DNA from: Thermobaculum sp.
GTDB taxonomy: Bacteria; Chloroflexota; Chloroflexia; Thermobaculales; Thermobaculaceae
Assembly: GCA_016782125.1 (NCBI GenBank)
Contig: JADDPA010000171.1
Coordinates: 1-32,564 of the forward strand
DNA length: 32,564 nt
Reading direction: 5' to 3'
The stretch's first letter is position 1, and the number at the start of each line of letters is the position of its first letter. Below are positions 16,338 through 24,819 of the stretch, one piece after another. Under the pieces are notes generated by a model. That model was not told the DNA's origin and searched no databases. It saw only the letters and a program-made list of their open reading frames with translations. Position numbers and translations under genes: made by a program.

Positions 16338-16895
16338 ATGACCGTCAAGCAGCGGCTCACCGCCGAAGAGCTCTGGACCATGCCGGAGGTCCCTGGCAAG
16401 CGCTTTGAGCTGGTTGAAGGAGAGCTGATCGAGATGCCTGGTACTGGTGCCTTGCACGGCTTCATCGTCAAGAGCATACTTCTACTCTTGGACGCCTACG
16501 TGAAACGTCAAAGGCTCGGTATTGTCCTTGGTGATGGCATCAGCTACATTTTATCCCGCGATCCGGACATCGTGCGGATACCCGATGTGTCCTTTGTCTG
16601 CCGTTCACGGATCCCCGACGGTGGACCACCAGAAGGCTACTGGCCGTTCTCCCCGGATCTCGCGGTCGAGATCGTCTCGCCGAACGACCGATTCAGCGAC
16701 GTGCAGGCGAAAGTCCGGGAGTATCTTGCGGCGGGCACCCGGCTAGTCTGGGTCGTATGGCCAGAAGGCCGCTCGGTGATCGTCCACAGGGCGGACTGCG
16801 TTGTGGAGCTCGGACCGGAGGATGTCCTCTCGGGCGCCGATGTCCTGCCCGGTTTCGAAGTCCAGGTCGGGCAACTTTTCGAGCAGGAGATATAG
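16338..16895 (+). CDS. Uma2 family PD-(D/E)XK nuclease-like protein
   Basis: This 185-residue protein belongs to the Uma2 (DUF820) family, a restriction-endonuclease-like fold that is greatly expanded in cyanobacteria and Chloroflexota. Family marks are FELVEGELIEMPGTGALHG near residue 23, IPDVSFV, SPDLAVEIVSPNDRFSDV and a K-x3-YLAAGTRLVWVVWPE stretch, containing the acidic and lysine positions of the nuclease core. The start is ATG 16338, with AAAGGAGGAGA directly before it; GTG 16320 in the same frame is less likely. It lies 42 bases after menB and three bases before a methyltransferase gene, in the same direction. The role is unknown; many copies move between loci, so this one may be a passenger in the men operon. 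Confidence 0.88.
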   Translation: MTVKQRLTAEELWTMPEVPGKRFELVEGELIEMPGTGALHGFIVKSILLLLDAYVKRQRLGIVLGDGISYILSRDPDIVRIPDVSFVCRSRIPDGGPPEGYWPFSPDLAVEIVSPNDRFSDVQAKVREYLAAGTRLVWVVWPEGRSVIVHRADCVVELGPEDVLSGADVLPGFEVQVGQLFEQEI

Positions 16896-16898
16896 CGG

Positions 16899-17765
16899 AT
16901 GGCACCGGATCGCATTCTGCACGAGGAGAACCGGCGCTCGTGGAACGCCGCCACTGATGCACACAACAGCCACAAGGGCGACCAGGCACGTCGCTATCGC
17001 GAGGGTGGGCAGGCGCTCCACCCCGAAGAGCGTGAGTTGCTTGGCGACATACGCGATCTTGCAGTGGTGCACCTGCAGTGCAACTCCGGCCAGGACATCC
17101 TCGGCCTCGCGCAGTTGGGTGCACACGTCACCGGCGTGGATATAAGCGACACCGCGATAGAGTTTGCTCGCAGGCTCTCAGACGAGACCGGGGTGCCGGC
17201 GACCTTTCACCGCGCCGATGTTTACGACTGGCTGGAGGAGACTGCGCGAGGCGATCAACGCTTCGATGTCGCGTTCTGCTCGTATGGCGCGATCTGCTGG
17301 CTGTCGGACCTCGCAACCTGGGCGCGGGGGATAGCCGGCGTCCTCAAGCCCGGCGGTCGGTTCGTGGTCGTAGATTTTCACCCGGTGTGGCTGATGCTCG
17401 ACGACGACTGGATGCTCAAGTTTCCATATTCCCATTTCGGTCCTTCTCAACCAACGACGTTTCCGGACGGTATTGGGGACTATGTGGCGATGCAGATGAA
17501 GATCACCGACCCGGATAAGCCGCTGCCGGGCGTGCAGGACTTCCAGAATCCGTACCCGGTGCATGAGTTTATCTGGGGGATCGGGGACATTGTGACCGCA
17601 CTCTTGGATGCGGGGCTCGTGCTCACCGCACTGCGCGAGTATCCGTACACGAACTCGGCACATTTCCCCGCGATGAACATCCTCGCCGAAGGACGCTTTG
17701 CTCCGCCCGAAGGTGTGCCGCCAATCCCCCTGATGTACGGCATAGCTGCCCGCAAGGGATTGTGA
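16899..17765 (+). CDS. Class I SAM-dependent methyltransferase
   Basis: This 288-residue protein has a Rossmann methyltransferase core. Motif I is [16 protein letters not shown] (about 55-70), followed by [10 protein letters not shown] with the acidic ribose-binding Asp, [22 protein letters not shown] and [15 protein letters not shown]. The start ATG 16899 lies three bases after the uma2 stop, with GGAGA upstream. Although it sits in a men operon, it is longer than MenG/UbiE and lacks their recognisable C-terminal signature. I therefore do not call it the demethylmenaquinone methyltransferase, though that cannot be excluded. The substrate is unknown. The N-terminal part ([16 protein letters not shown]) is typical of a broad family of small-molecule methyltransferases. 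Confidence 0.82.
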   Translation: MAPDRILHEENRRSWNAATDAHNSHKGDQARRYREGGQALHPEERELLGDIRDLAVVHLQCNSGQDILGLAQLGAHVTGVDISDTAIEFARRLSDETGVPATFHRADVYDWLEETARGDQRFDVAFCSYGAICWLSDLATWARGIAGVLKPGGRFVVVDFHPVWLMLDDDWMLKFPYSHFGPSQPTTFPDGIGDYVAMQMKITDPDKPLPGVQDFQNPYPVHEFIWGIGDIVTALLDAGLVLTALREYPYTNSAHFPAMNILAEGRFAPPEGVPPIPLMYGIAARKGL

Positions 17766-17820
17766 GTGCCCGACCCATGCTGATCCGTTACTCCACGGCT
17801 CAGGCGCTTCGCACCTGTAA

Positions 17821-18723
17821 ATGTCGGGGTGCGTTCTGAGTAAGCCCGGTAACTTGCGCGCCTGGTTCGCCGCCGCACGCCCCGCGACCCTCCCCGCCGC
17901 GGTCGTTCCTGTGCTCGTCGGCACCGCGGCGGCCACGCGCGACGGGTTCTTCCGGCTTGGGCCGTTCCTTGCTGCGCTTGGCGCGAGCGTGCTGATACAG
18001 ATCGGCACCAATCTCGCCAACGATTACTTCGACCACCAGAAGGGCGCGGACACGGCGGAGCGGCTGGGACCGATACGCCTCATTCAGAACGCCGTGGCAA
18101 CGCCGCAGCAGGTCCTGCTCGCAACGGTGCTCTGCTTCGGCGCCTCGGCGCTTATCGGCCTCTACCTCGTCTCCGTCGGTGGCTGGCCGATTCTCATCAT
18201 CGGGATACTCTCCATCCTGTCGGGGCTCGCATACACCGGCGGACCGTATCCCCTGGGGTACAACGGATTGGGGGACCTGTTCGTGTTCGTGTTTTTCGGG
18301 CTGGTCGCGGTGGCGGGCACGTATTACCTGCACGCAGGCTCGGTGGACGTGCTCGCGTGGTGGGCTGCGATCCCGGTCGGACTGCTTGTCACCAACATAT
18401 TGGTGGTGAACAACGTACGTGATATCAACACGGACAGGGCCGTGGGTAAGCGAACGCTCGCGACGCGCATCGGCCGCCGTGCCACGCGGGTGCAATACGT
18501 GCTCTTCTTCGTTATCGCGTATCTGGTCCCCCCGTTGCTGTGGTTTGCCGGTCTGCTCTCCGCATGGGTGCTGCTGCCGTGGCTTTCCCTTCCGCTCGCA
18601 GTGCGTGCGGTGCGCGGAGTACTCGTCCACGAGGACGGCCCTACCTTGAACAAGATGCTGCGCACTACCGGCCGCCTTCACATGCTATTTGGCGTGCTGT
18701 TTGCCGTGAGTCTGCTGCTGTGA
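17821..18723 (+). CDS. menA: 1,4-dihydroxy-2-naphthoate polyprenyltransferase
   Basis: This 300-residue integral membrane prenyltransferase of the UbiA superfamily attaches the polyprenyl chain to DHNA to give demethylmenaquinone. The first Asp-rich motif is [11 protein letters not shown] (67-77) and the second is [18 protein letters not shown] (197-214); both bind the diphosphate through magnesium. About eight to nine transmembrane helices are visible. The start ATG 17821 has only a weak ribosome-binding site and follows the methyltransferase by 55 bases, the largest gap in this half of the operon. The stop overlaps the CYTH gene start as GTGA. Confidence 0.93.
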   Translation: MSGCVLSKPGNLRAWFAAARPATLPAAVVPVLVGTAAATRDGFFRLGPFLAALGASVLIQIGTNLANDYFDHQKGADTAERLGPIRLIQNAVATPQQVLLATVLCFGASALIGLYLVSVGGWPILIIGILSILSGLAYTGGPYPLGYNGLGDLFVFVFFGLVAVAGTYYLHAGSVDVLAWWAAIPVGLLVTNILVVNNVRDINTDRAVGKRTLATRIGRRATRVQYVLFFVIAYLVPPLLWFAGLLSAWVLLPWLSLPLAVRAVRGVLVHEDGPTLNKMLRTTGRLHMLFGVLFAVSLLL

Positions 18724-19274
18724 GCTCACCCGACGATCGGTCAGCGGTGCAGGCGTTAAGAAACCTGGAAGTCAAGACTCGGTACCCCGATCTCGCCGCC
18801 GCGAGGCGCTTTGCGCGTCAGTTGGGTGCGCGCGAGGCTGGTACGAGCCGCGACGTGGACACGTACTTTCGCGTACCGGAGGGCAGACTAAAGCTTCGGC
18901 GGACGGAGGGAGCGGCGCACGGCATGCTGATCTTCTACCGCCGTCCGGACACGCTGTCGAGCCGCCTTTCCGAGTATCACCTCTCCCGCGTCGACGATGT
19001 GCCGTCGCTTCTATCGCTATTAGATGCTGCGTTCGGCGTGCTCGTCACAGTCTCTAAGAACAGGCAGCTGTTCCTGTACGGCGCGACGCGCATCCACCTC
19101 GACCAGGTGGCCGGACTGGGCAGCTTCGTCGAGCTGGAGACGGTGCTGCACGGTCAGGACGCGGTCGAGGCTGAAGCAGAGCACGAGTTGGTGAAGCGCG
19201 CGCTCCGGCTGGAGGAGCAGCAGGCCGTATCCGCCAGCTATAGTGATCTCCTGCTCCTCGGTGGCGCGGAATGA
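18720..19274 (+). CDS. CYTH domain protein, triphosphatase/CyaB-like
   Basis: This 184-residue protein carries a CYTH (CyaB-thiamine triphosphatase) triphosphate-tunnel domain. The N-terminal NLEVKTRYP matches the ExExK strand with the first glutamate replaced by Asn, a variant seen in CyaB-like members. Further tunnel strands are DTYFRVPEGRLKLRR, MLIFYRRPD, VTVSKNRQLFLY, RIHLDQVAGLGSFVELE. Family members hydrolyse triphosphates such as ThTP or PPPi or, in CyaB, make cAMP; activity cannot be told from sequence. GTG 18720 overlaps the menA stop; GTG 18747 is an alternative start. The stop overlaps menE as ATGA, so it is embedded in the men operon, which is unusual. Confidence 0.85.
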   Translation: MSSPDDRSAVQALRNLEVKTRYPDLAAARRFARQLGAREAGTSRDVDTYFRVPEGRLKLRRTEGAAHGMLIFYRRPDTLSSRLSEYHLSRVDDVPSLLSLLDAAFGVLVTVSKNRQLFLYGATRIHLDQVAGLGSFVELETVLHGQDAVEAEAEHELVKRALRLEEQQAVSASYSDLLLLGGAE

Positions 19275-20722
19275 GTGACATCCTTGTGCCCGACTGGCTC
19301 TCGCACCACGCACGGGCAACGCCGGACCGGACAGCACTCGTCGCAGGTGATGTCCGGTGGTCATGGGCGGAGTTGGACCGCAGAACGGGTGCGCTGGCGG
19401 CGCGGCTCGCGACTGTTGGTGTCCAGACCGGTGAGCACGTGGGCGTTCTCCTCGCGAATGGACCGGACTTTGTGCTGCTCGTCCACGCGCTCATCCGGCT
19501 AAGGGCTGTCCTGGTCCCGCTGAACACGCGGCTGGCCACCGGCGAGTTGGTCTGGCAGGCGCAGGATGCGGGGCTTCAGTTGCTCGTGTACGACGAGTCG
19601 ACTGCCGTCAGCGGACTGGAAACGGCCCGGATTGCGGCAGTCCTTGCCCTGTCCATCGAGAGATTGAGTGCACCAGACCACGGGGAGGATACGCACATTG
19701 CCGCAGGGCCGATGGATCTCTCGGTGGTACACGGGATCGTCTACACATCGGGGACAACGGGCCGGCCGAAGGGGGCGATCCTCACGTATGCCAATCACTT
19801 CTGGAGCGCGACTGGCTCCGCCGTGAACCTCGGCGTCCATCGCGACGACCGGTGGCTCGCCGTGCTGCCGTTCTACCACGTCGGCGGGCTCGCGATCCTC
19901 ATGCGGAGCGCGATCTACGGCACGCCCGTCGAGGTGCAACCTCGTTTTGACCCCGCTGCAGTGAACAACGCCATCGACCATGGTGTGACGCTCGTCAGTG
20001 TCGTGAGCGCTATGCTGCGGCGGATGCTGGATGGGCGTAGTGGTCGGCGACTTCCGGCGAGCCTGCGAGCGGTGCTGCTCGGCGGTGGCCCGGCGCCCCT
20101 TTCGCTGCTTGAAGAATGCGCGCGGATCGGTGTGCCCGTGCTTCAGACGTATGGCATGACGGAAACCGCGTCACAAGCAGTGACCCTCGCACCAGAGGAC
20201 GCCCTGCGTAAACCCGGATCGGCGGGGAAGCCGCTCCTGCCGACCGAGCTTCGCATCGAATCGGGGGAGATACACCTGCGCGGGCCGAACGTCTCGCCCG
20301 GGTATCACAACCATCCACCGGGAACGGGCCGCACGCCGGACGGCTGGCTATGCACGGGTGACCTGGGGCAGCTCGATGCGGACGGCTATCTCTTTGTCCT
20401 CGACCGCCGCGACGACCTGATCCTCTCGGGCGGCGAGAACGTGTATCCCGCGGAGGTTGAAGCCGCGCTGCTCGCCCATCCCGCGGTACTGGAGGCTGGC
20501 GTCACCGGCAGACCAGACGCCCGCTGGAGCGCCGTGCCCGTGGCGAGTGTCGCGCTCCGGCCCGGTTACCGAGTCTCCGCTGAGGAACTACAGGAGTTTT
20601 GCCGGCAGCGGCTCGCGGGATACAAGGTGCCCGTCGAGATTGAGTTCGTGGCCGAGTTGCCGCGGACTGGGTCGGGCAAGCTCCTGCGCCGCTCGCTACG
20701 CGACCGTTGGGCGTCGCGGTGA
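19271..20722 (+). CDS. menE: o-Succinylbenzoate-CoA ligase
   Basis: This 483-residue AMP-forming acyl-CoA synthetase activates o-succinylbenzoate with ATP and CoA. Motifs in order: P-loop-like YTSGTTGRPKGA (158-169), LPFYHVGGL, TYGMTETASQAV, the ribose-binding GWLCTGDLGQLDADGY, the hinge DRRDDLILSGGENVYPAEVE and the C-terminal catalytic-lysine motif PRTGSGKLLRR. The size is typical of MenE. The ATG 19271 start overlaps the CYTH stop by four bases and the stop overlaps eamA. Sequence alone would allow another acyl-CoA ligase; the men operon context makes MenE the best reading. Confidence 0.9.
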   Translation: MSDILVPDWLSHHARATPDRTALVAGDVRWSWAELDRRTGALAARLATVGVQTGEHVGVLLANGPDFVLLVHALIRLRAVLVPLNTRLATGELVWQAQDAGLQLLVYDESTAVSGLETARIAAVLALSIERLSAPDHGEDTHIAAGPMDLSVVHGIVYTSGTTGRPKGAILTYANHFWSATGSAVNLGVHRDDRWLAVLPFYHVGGLAILMRSAIYGTPVEVQPRFDPAAVNNAIDHGVTLVSVVSAMLRRMLDGRSGRRLPASLRAVLLGGGPAPLSLLEECARIGVPVLQTYGMTETASQAVTLAPEDALRKPGSAGKPLLPTELRIESGEIHLRGPNVSPGYHNHPPGTGRTPDGWLCTGDLGQLDADGYLFVLDRRDDLILSGGENVYPAEVEAALLAHPAVLEAGVTGRPDARWSAVPVASVALRPGYRVSAEELQEFCRQRLAGYKVPVEIEFVAELPRTGSGKLLRRSLRDRWASR

Positions 20723-21582
20723 ACCCACACTTCAGCCTGGGCCTGACGGTGCTACTCTGGGCGTCGGCGTTCGCTGGGGTGCGTGCCGGACTCCAGGGCT
20801 ACGGCCCCGGTCACCTCACCGTATTACGCTTCCTCGTGGCTTCCATTGCACTCGCCGGATACGCGGGCGTGGTTCGCCTGCGCCTGCCGCGCCTCCGGGA
20901 TCTGCCGCCACTGGTCCTTGCTGGCCTACTCGGAATCACCACGTATCACATCGCGCTCAACGTTGGCGAGACGACCGTCACCGCCGGTTCCGCCGCGTTG
21001 CTCGTGAACACCGCGCCCGTTTTCACGGCGCTGCTCGCCACGGCGTTTCTAGGCGAGCGCCTGCGAGTGGCGGGCTGGGTGGGAATCGGCGTGAGCTTCC
21101 TCGGTGCCGCGATCATCGGCGTCGGCGAGCGGCGAGGGCTGAGCTTCGAGCCGGGTGCGCTACTCCTGCTTGGTGCGGCATTCGCGTTCAGCTTGTACGC
21201 GATCCTCCAGCGGCCGTTCATGCAGCGCTACACTCCTTTGCAGTTCACAGCCTGCGCGATGTGGGCCGGCACTGTCCCACTACTTGTCTTCCTGCCCGGC
21301 CTGCTCGAAGCAGTTCGATCAGCGCCCGCGAGCTCTACCCTTGCGGCGCTTTACCTGGGACTGTTCCCCTCTGCCGTGGCATACATCACCTGGGCGCACG
21401 TGCTCTCGCGCGTGCCCGCCTCCACCGCCGCGAGCTTCCTGTACCTCGTCTCGCCGCTCACTATTCCGATCTCCTGGCTCTGGCTCGGGGAGACGCCGTC
21501 CGGCCTGTCCCTTCTCGGTGGCGCGCTCACGCTGCTTGGCGTGGTGATCGTCAACACGCGCGGTCGGGAGGGGCAGCGGTAG
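20719..21582 (+). CDS. EamA (DMT superfamily) transporter
   Basis: This 287-residue membrane protein has ten hydrophobic segments in two EamA repeats, as is standard for drug/metabolite transporters. Repeat one begins GLTVLLWASAFAGVRAG and includes NVGETTVTAGSAALLVNTAP. Repeat two includes LGLFPSAVAYITWAHVLSRVPAS and PLTIPISWLWLGETP. The start is GTG 20719, overlapping the menE stop by GTGA; TTG 20707 would overlap further. It is the last gene of the men operon. The substrate cannot be inferred; its co-transcription with menaquinone genes may be incidental or may reflect export of an aromatic intermediate. Confidence 0.88.
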   Translation: MNPHFSLGLTVLLWASAFAGVRAGLQGYGPGHLTVLRFLVASIALAGYAGVVRLRLPRLRDLPPLVLAGLLGITTYHIALNVGETTVTAGSAALLVNTAPVFTALLATAFLGERLRVAGWVGIGVSFLGAAIIGVGERRGLSFEPGALLLLGAAFAFSLYAILQRPFMQRYTPLQFTACAMWAGTVPLLVFLPGLLEAVRSAPASSTLAALYLGLFPSAVAYITWAHVLSRVPASTAASFLYLVSPLTIPISWLWLGETPSGLSLLGGALTLLGVVIVNTRGREGQR

Positions 21583-21670
21583 GGCGGGTTGCCCAGTCGG
21601 ACAACCGCTGACACAAACTACGCAATATCATGATGTGGCCTGGTTTGCTCCATTAATGCAAAGGGGTCGC

Positions 21671-21728
21671 TAGACTCCCGCGAGCCGAGTTTTGGTCTCG
21701 ATCAGTCGCAAGAATCGCGAGAAGTCTA
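21671..21728. terminator. Nested inverted repeat between convergent genes
   Basis: Three nested arms can pair: TAGACT (21671-21676) with AGTCTA (21723-21728), CGCGA (21679-21683) with TCGCG (21715-21719), and CGAG (21686-21689) with CTCG (21697-21700). They lie between the end of eamA and the end of the small gene on the other strand; the outer right arm includes that gene's stop codon. There is no clear U-tract, so a terminator role is only suggested by position. Confidence 0.3.
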
Positions 21729-22103
21729 CTCAACGATCACTATGGCTTCTTCGGTTACGGCGCCAGCTATCTGCTCCTTCTGCTCCCGAGAGATTGTTCT
21801 GGCATTGTCGATCTCCTGCCGGACGAGTCGCCGCAACTCATCCTCGTCCAGGTTCCGCTGCGCACCTCTGCGGTCACTGATCACCTGATACGCGAATTGC
21901 GAAGCCTGGATTATCAGGGCATCTAGAGCTATACCGATCGTCAGCCCCCCGTCGTACGTGGTGGGGCGGTCCGATGCATCTGCTCGCGGATCCCCTGTCC
22001 AGCGGAGGAGTTCCAGTTCCACCTCCCCTGGCAGGCTCGGGGCGACGACTTCGGCCAGTCGGGCCGCAGCCCGACGCGCAACCTCCTGCTCTTGCGGACC
22101 CAT
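21726..22103 (-). CDS. Unrecognised 125-residue protein downstream of the CHAT gene
   Basis: I do not recognise this family. The predicted protein has an N-terminal amphipathic helix (PQEQEVARRAAARLAEVVAP), a short strand region (GEVELELLRW), a Gly-rich segment (TYDGGLTIGIALDALIIQAS) and a charged C-terminal helix (DELRRLVRQEIDNA). It ends in AVTEEAIVIVE. The start ATG 22103 has a strong GAGAGGAGG six bases before it; an in-frame ATG at 22121 is worse placed. It lies 199 bases downstream of the CHAT-STAND gene on the same strand and could share its transcript. No signal peptide or membrane span is evident. The good ribosome-binding site and ordinary composition make it a likely real gene; a link to the CHAT gene is only positional. 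Confidence 0.65.
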   Translation of the reverse strand: MGPQEQEVARRAAARLAEVVAPSLPGEVELELLRWTGDPRADASDRPTTYDGGLTIGIALDALIIQASQFAYQVISDRRGAQRNLDEDELRRLVRQEIDNARTISREQKEQIAGAVTEEAIVIVE

Positions 22104-22302
22104 CGTAAGCCTCCTCTCCATAGATCGCCCTAAGCATCATTCCCGCTGGATATAGCACCGGCGTCCCGCGGTTCCCCGGGATCTACATCGGGGCACTTCC
22201 CGCCGGATGGCTGATTCTACCGATTGCCAATACCCATGCGCACCCCTTACGACTGGTCAGCGCAGGAACCCTGTGGCGTGGGAGACGGGCGGGTCGATCA
22301 GA

Positions 22303-24819
22303 TCAGCGCTCCTGAGCCCCTTCGTCCGATAGTGCTGCACGCAGCAATACTTCTGCTTCATCGGCTGTGATGCTGAGGATGGGGGCTATAGCGGCGGGCA
22401 AGCTGGCATCACCGCTGGATTGCCACAGGCGGGCAAGGCTTAGTAGCGTAATCCCTAGGTCGTGCTCATCGTCGAGTTCACTGGTGATCGTTAGATCCTT
22501 GAGGAAATAGTCCAGCGCCTCCTGCCATTGACCCCGCTCCTGGGCGACCCTGCCGAGCTGGTGGTAGATAGTCGCACTGAAGCGCCGCCTCTGCTCTTCG
22601 TCGAATACCGTCAAGCCCGTAAGCAGCAATAGAGCCTTCTGGTAGGACTCCTCGGCGGCTGGGTATCGCTTGAGCAGGAGTTGGTGCTTGGCGATGCCGT
22701 CCAGCACACTTACGAACTCGACGCCCAGCTGTCCGGCTAGTTTGTCCGCCGGATAGTTCTCCAGGCGAGCCACGACCCTCTGCCCCAACTCCAGGCCCCG
22801 GCGATGATCCTGGACCGCGTCAAGGTATGAGGAGAGGGCGTAGTAGGGGTTGAAAATCGAGTCTTGCGCGTCCAGGTCCAAGTCCAGCGCGGTGACCAGG
22901 TTCTCGTACTCCAGCCCCGCCAGCCCCCGCCCTAGCTGCTTCTGTTGGGCATCCTTCGAGCCGAGCATGCTGGACAGCAGCCGGCCGAGGTTGCCGTAGT
23001 GTCGCCGGAAGGCCGTCTCCACGGCGCGGCGCCTCTCGGCTCGCTCCGGCGCCCGCAGGCGACTGCGCAGGAAGTAGGGCAGCGTCGGCTGCAGGTGCAG
23101 GTGCTTATACGCATCGGGCATGGCGCTCAGCAGACCCCAGTTCGCGGCCTCCCGCAGCACCTCAGCCCAGCGCTCGAACGGCAGCTCGGTCAGGACCGGT
23201 TGCTCTCGCAGGCGGTCGGTGTACTGCGGCAAGAACTCGGTGTCGATCACCGAGGTGAAGGGCGCTAGGCAGGTGAGCAGTTCCTGCGCCTCGGGCAACA
23301 GATTGCCGTGCGAGTAGTCGATGCAGCGCAAGATGCTCTCGGTCTTGTCCTGGGCATCGGCGTTGGGATCATCCAACGCCACGTCACCGGCCTGCAGCGC
23401 CGCCAGCACCTCCGCAGGCGTCTGACGCCCCAGGTTCGCCAGCACTACCTCCAGCGCGAGCGGGTAGCCGCCCAGCAGCTCGATCAGGCGCCGTAGGTCC
23501 TGGTCCTCCCGATACCGCGTCGCGCCGTGCCGCTCCAGGATGGCGTCGGCGAGGCCGGACGCCGCCTCGGGGTCGAGGCCGGGCAGGTCGTACGTGTTGT
23601 CACCGAACGTCCCCAGGGCTAACCACTCCTCGCCGCCGCGCGAGCCGAGCAGCACCAGCGTCTTCCCGCCCACCAGGTCCGCCAGGAGCCGGCGCAGCGC
23701 CTCCCGCTCCTCCTCCGGCAGCGTGTGCTGGATGGCCAGCTCCGCGCCGGTGATCGACTCGAGGTTGTCCAGGATCAGCAGGTGGCGCTCGGCTCGCAGC
23801 CGCTGGGCGAGCATCGCCTGCTGCGCGCCGAGGCCGAGCGGTTGGAAGTCCCTCGCGTACTCGACGCGGTCGAGCAACTCCCGCGCGATGGCATCCATGA
23901 TTTGCTGGCGTGTCCACGCCGTCTCGTCGTAGCCGAAGTAGAGCACCTGACCGACGAGGTGGGTCGTCTGCCACCAAGCACCCAGATGGCGCAGCAGGGT
24001 GGTCTTGCCCGCGCCGCCCATCCCCCGCACCAGCAGCAGGTTGCGACGGGCCAGCAGCCGCTTCTCGATCTGCAGGATATCCAGATCGCGGCCCCAGAAG
24101 CCGTAGGTGGGCGCGGGGAAGTGGTAGCGCCTCGCCTCGCGCTCAAAGTAGGCGGCCTGCTCCTCCGGCGTGAACTCTCGCATTGCCAGGCGCGGCTCCT
24201 GGCGCTGGTAGACCACCGGCAGCAGCCAGTCCTCCAGGTCCACAGTCTGGTTGAAGTAGGCGCGCCGCCCCTTGCTGTTGTACAGCTCGAGGCGCGCTCG
24301 CCGGATGGCGGCGGGCAACTCCGCGTCGGCGAGGAGCTGCCCGTACAGCGTCCGCATCAGCAGTTCGGCGGCGCTGACGGTCACCGAGTAGCCCATCGCC
24401 AGTACCGTCTGCGTCCCGGCCTGCATCAGCCTGCTGCCCAGGCTGGTCTCGGTGGCACCCACCTGCTTGCCCGACTGGCACGCGTTGAGTATCGCGATCG
24501 GCACCTGGTGCGTGACGAGCAGGTCGGCCAGCTCTCCCGCCTCCACAAGGTGGGCCCGCGCGTCCCGCTCGCCCTCGAGTAAGAGGAACCTCTTGCGGCC
24601 GTCGTACCGCTGGAGGTCCTCGCGGCCGAAGCGGGCCTGGTACGTGTAGCGGTCGCTCTCGGCTCCAGCCTGCAACTCATCGAAGGCGAGGAGGGCGCCA
24701 TGCACGTCGAAGTGGACCACGTGGTAGTAGCCGGCCCCCTGCTGGTCCCTGACCCGCTCGAGGTGGTCCAGAAGCGCCTGGTACGTGCCGGGGCGGAGCA
24801 GCTCGACGCGTACGCGCAC
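22303..24819 (-). CDS. CHAT protease-STAND ATPase-helical repeat protein, surviving reading frame
   Basis: The intact 838-codon frame encodes most of a CHAT (caspase-like) peptidase, a STAND/NB-ARC-type NTPase and a helical repeat region. The CHAT dyad is present: HFDVHG (36-41, His40) and LNACQSG (111-117, Cys114). The NTPase shows Walker A GMGGAGKTT (266-274), Walker B LLILD (347-351), LLGSR (390-394) and the GYPLALE (451-457) motif before the winged-helix region. The C-terminal third (about 600-838) is a series of TPR-like helix pairs, with ALLLLTGL and WQEALDYFLKDL. Such proteins are thought to be switch-like conflict or cell-death proteases triggered by NTP-driven assembly. GTG 24819 is merely the first start in this frame; it truncates the first CHAT strand, so it is unlikely to be the native start (see the pseudogene entry). 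Confidence 0.75.
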   Translation of the reverse strand: MRVRVELLRPGTYQALLDHLERVRDQQGAGYYHVVHFDVHGALLAFDELQAGAESDRYTYQARFGREDLQRYDGRKRFLLLEGERDARAHLVEAGELADLLVTHQVPIAILNACQSGKQVGATETSLGSRLMQAGTQTVLAMGYSVTVSAAELLMRTLYGQLLADAELPAAIRRARLELYNSKGRRAYFNQTVDLEDWLLPVVYQRQEPRLAMREFTPEEQAAYFEREARRYHFPAPTYGFWGRDLDILQIEKRLLARRNLLLVRGMGGAGKTTLLRHLGAWWQTTHLVGQVLYFGYDETAWTRQQIMDAIARELLDRVEYARDFQPLGLGAQQAMLAQRLRAERHLLILDNLESITGAELAIQHTLPEEEREALRRLLADLVGGKTLVLLGSRGGEEWLALGTFGDNTYDLPGLDPEAASGLADAILERHGATRYREDQDLRRLIELLGGYPLALEVVLANLGRQTPAEVLAALQAGDVALDDPNADAQDKTESILRCIDYSHGNLLPEAQELLTCLAPFTSVIDTEFLPQYTDRLREQPVLTELPFERWAEVLREAANWGLLSAMPDAYKHLHLQPTLPYFLRSRLRAPERAERRRAVETAFRRHYGNLGRLLSSMLGSKDAQQKQLGRGLAGLEYENLVTALDLDLDAQDSIFNPYYALSSYLDAVQDHRRGLELGQRVVARLENYPADKLAGQLGVEFVSVLDGIAKHQLLLKRYPAAEESYQKALLLLTGLTVFDEEQRRRFSATIYHQLGRVAQERGQWQEALDYFLKDLTITSELDDEHDLGITLLSLARLWQSSGDASLPAAIAPILSITADEAEVLLRAALSDEGAQER

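Noticed and set aside
17800-18681. Minus-strand ORF opposite menA
   Set aside because: Highly charged His/Arg/Glu-rich product with no domain; it is the antisense frame of a membrane protein gene.
20457-21611. Long plus-strand ORF overlapping menE and eamA
   Set aside because: Arg/Ser-rich product; the eamA frame (20719-21582) has ten membrane segments and a proper GTGA coupling to menE.
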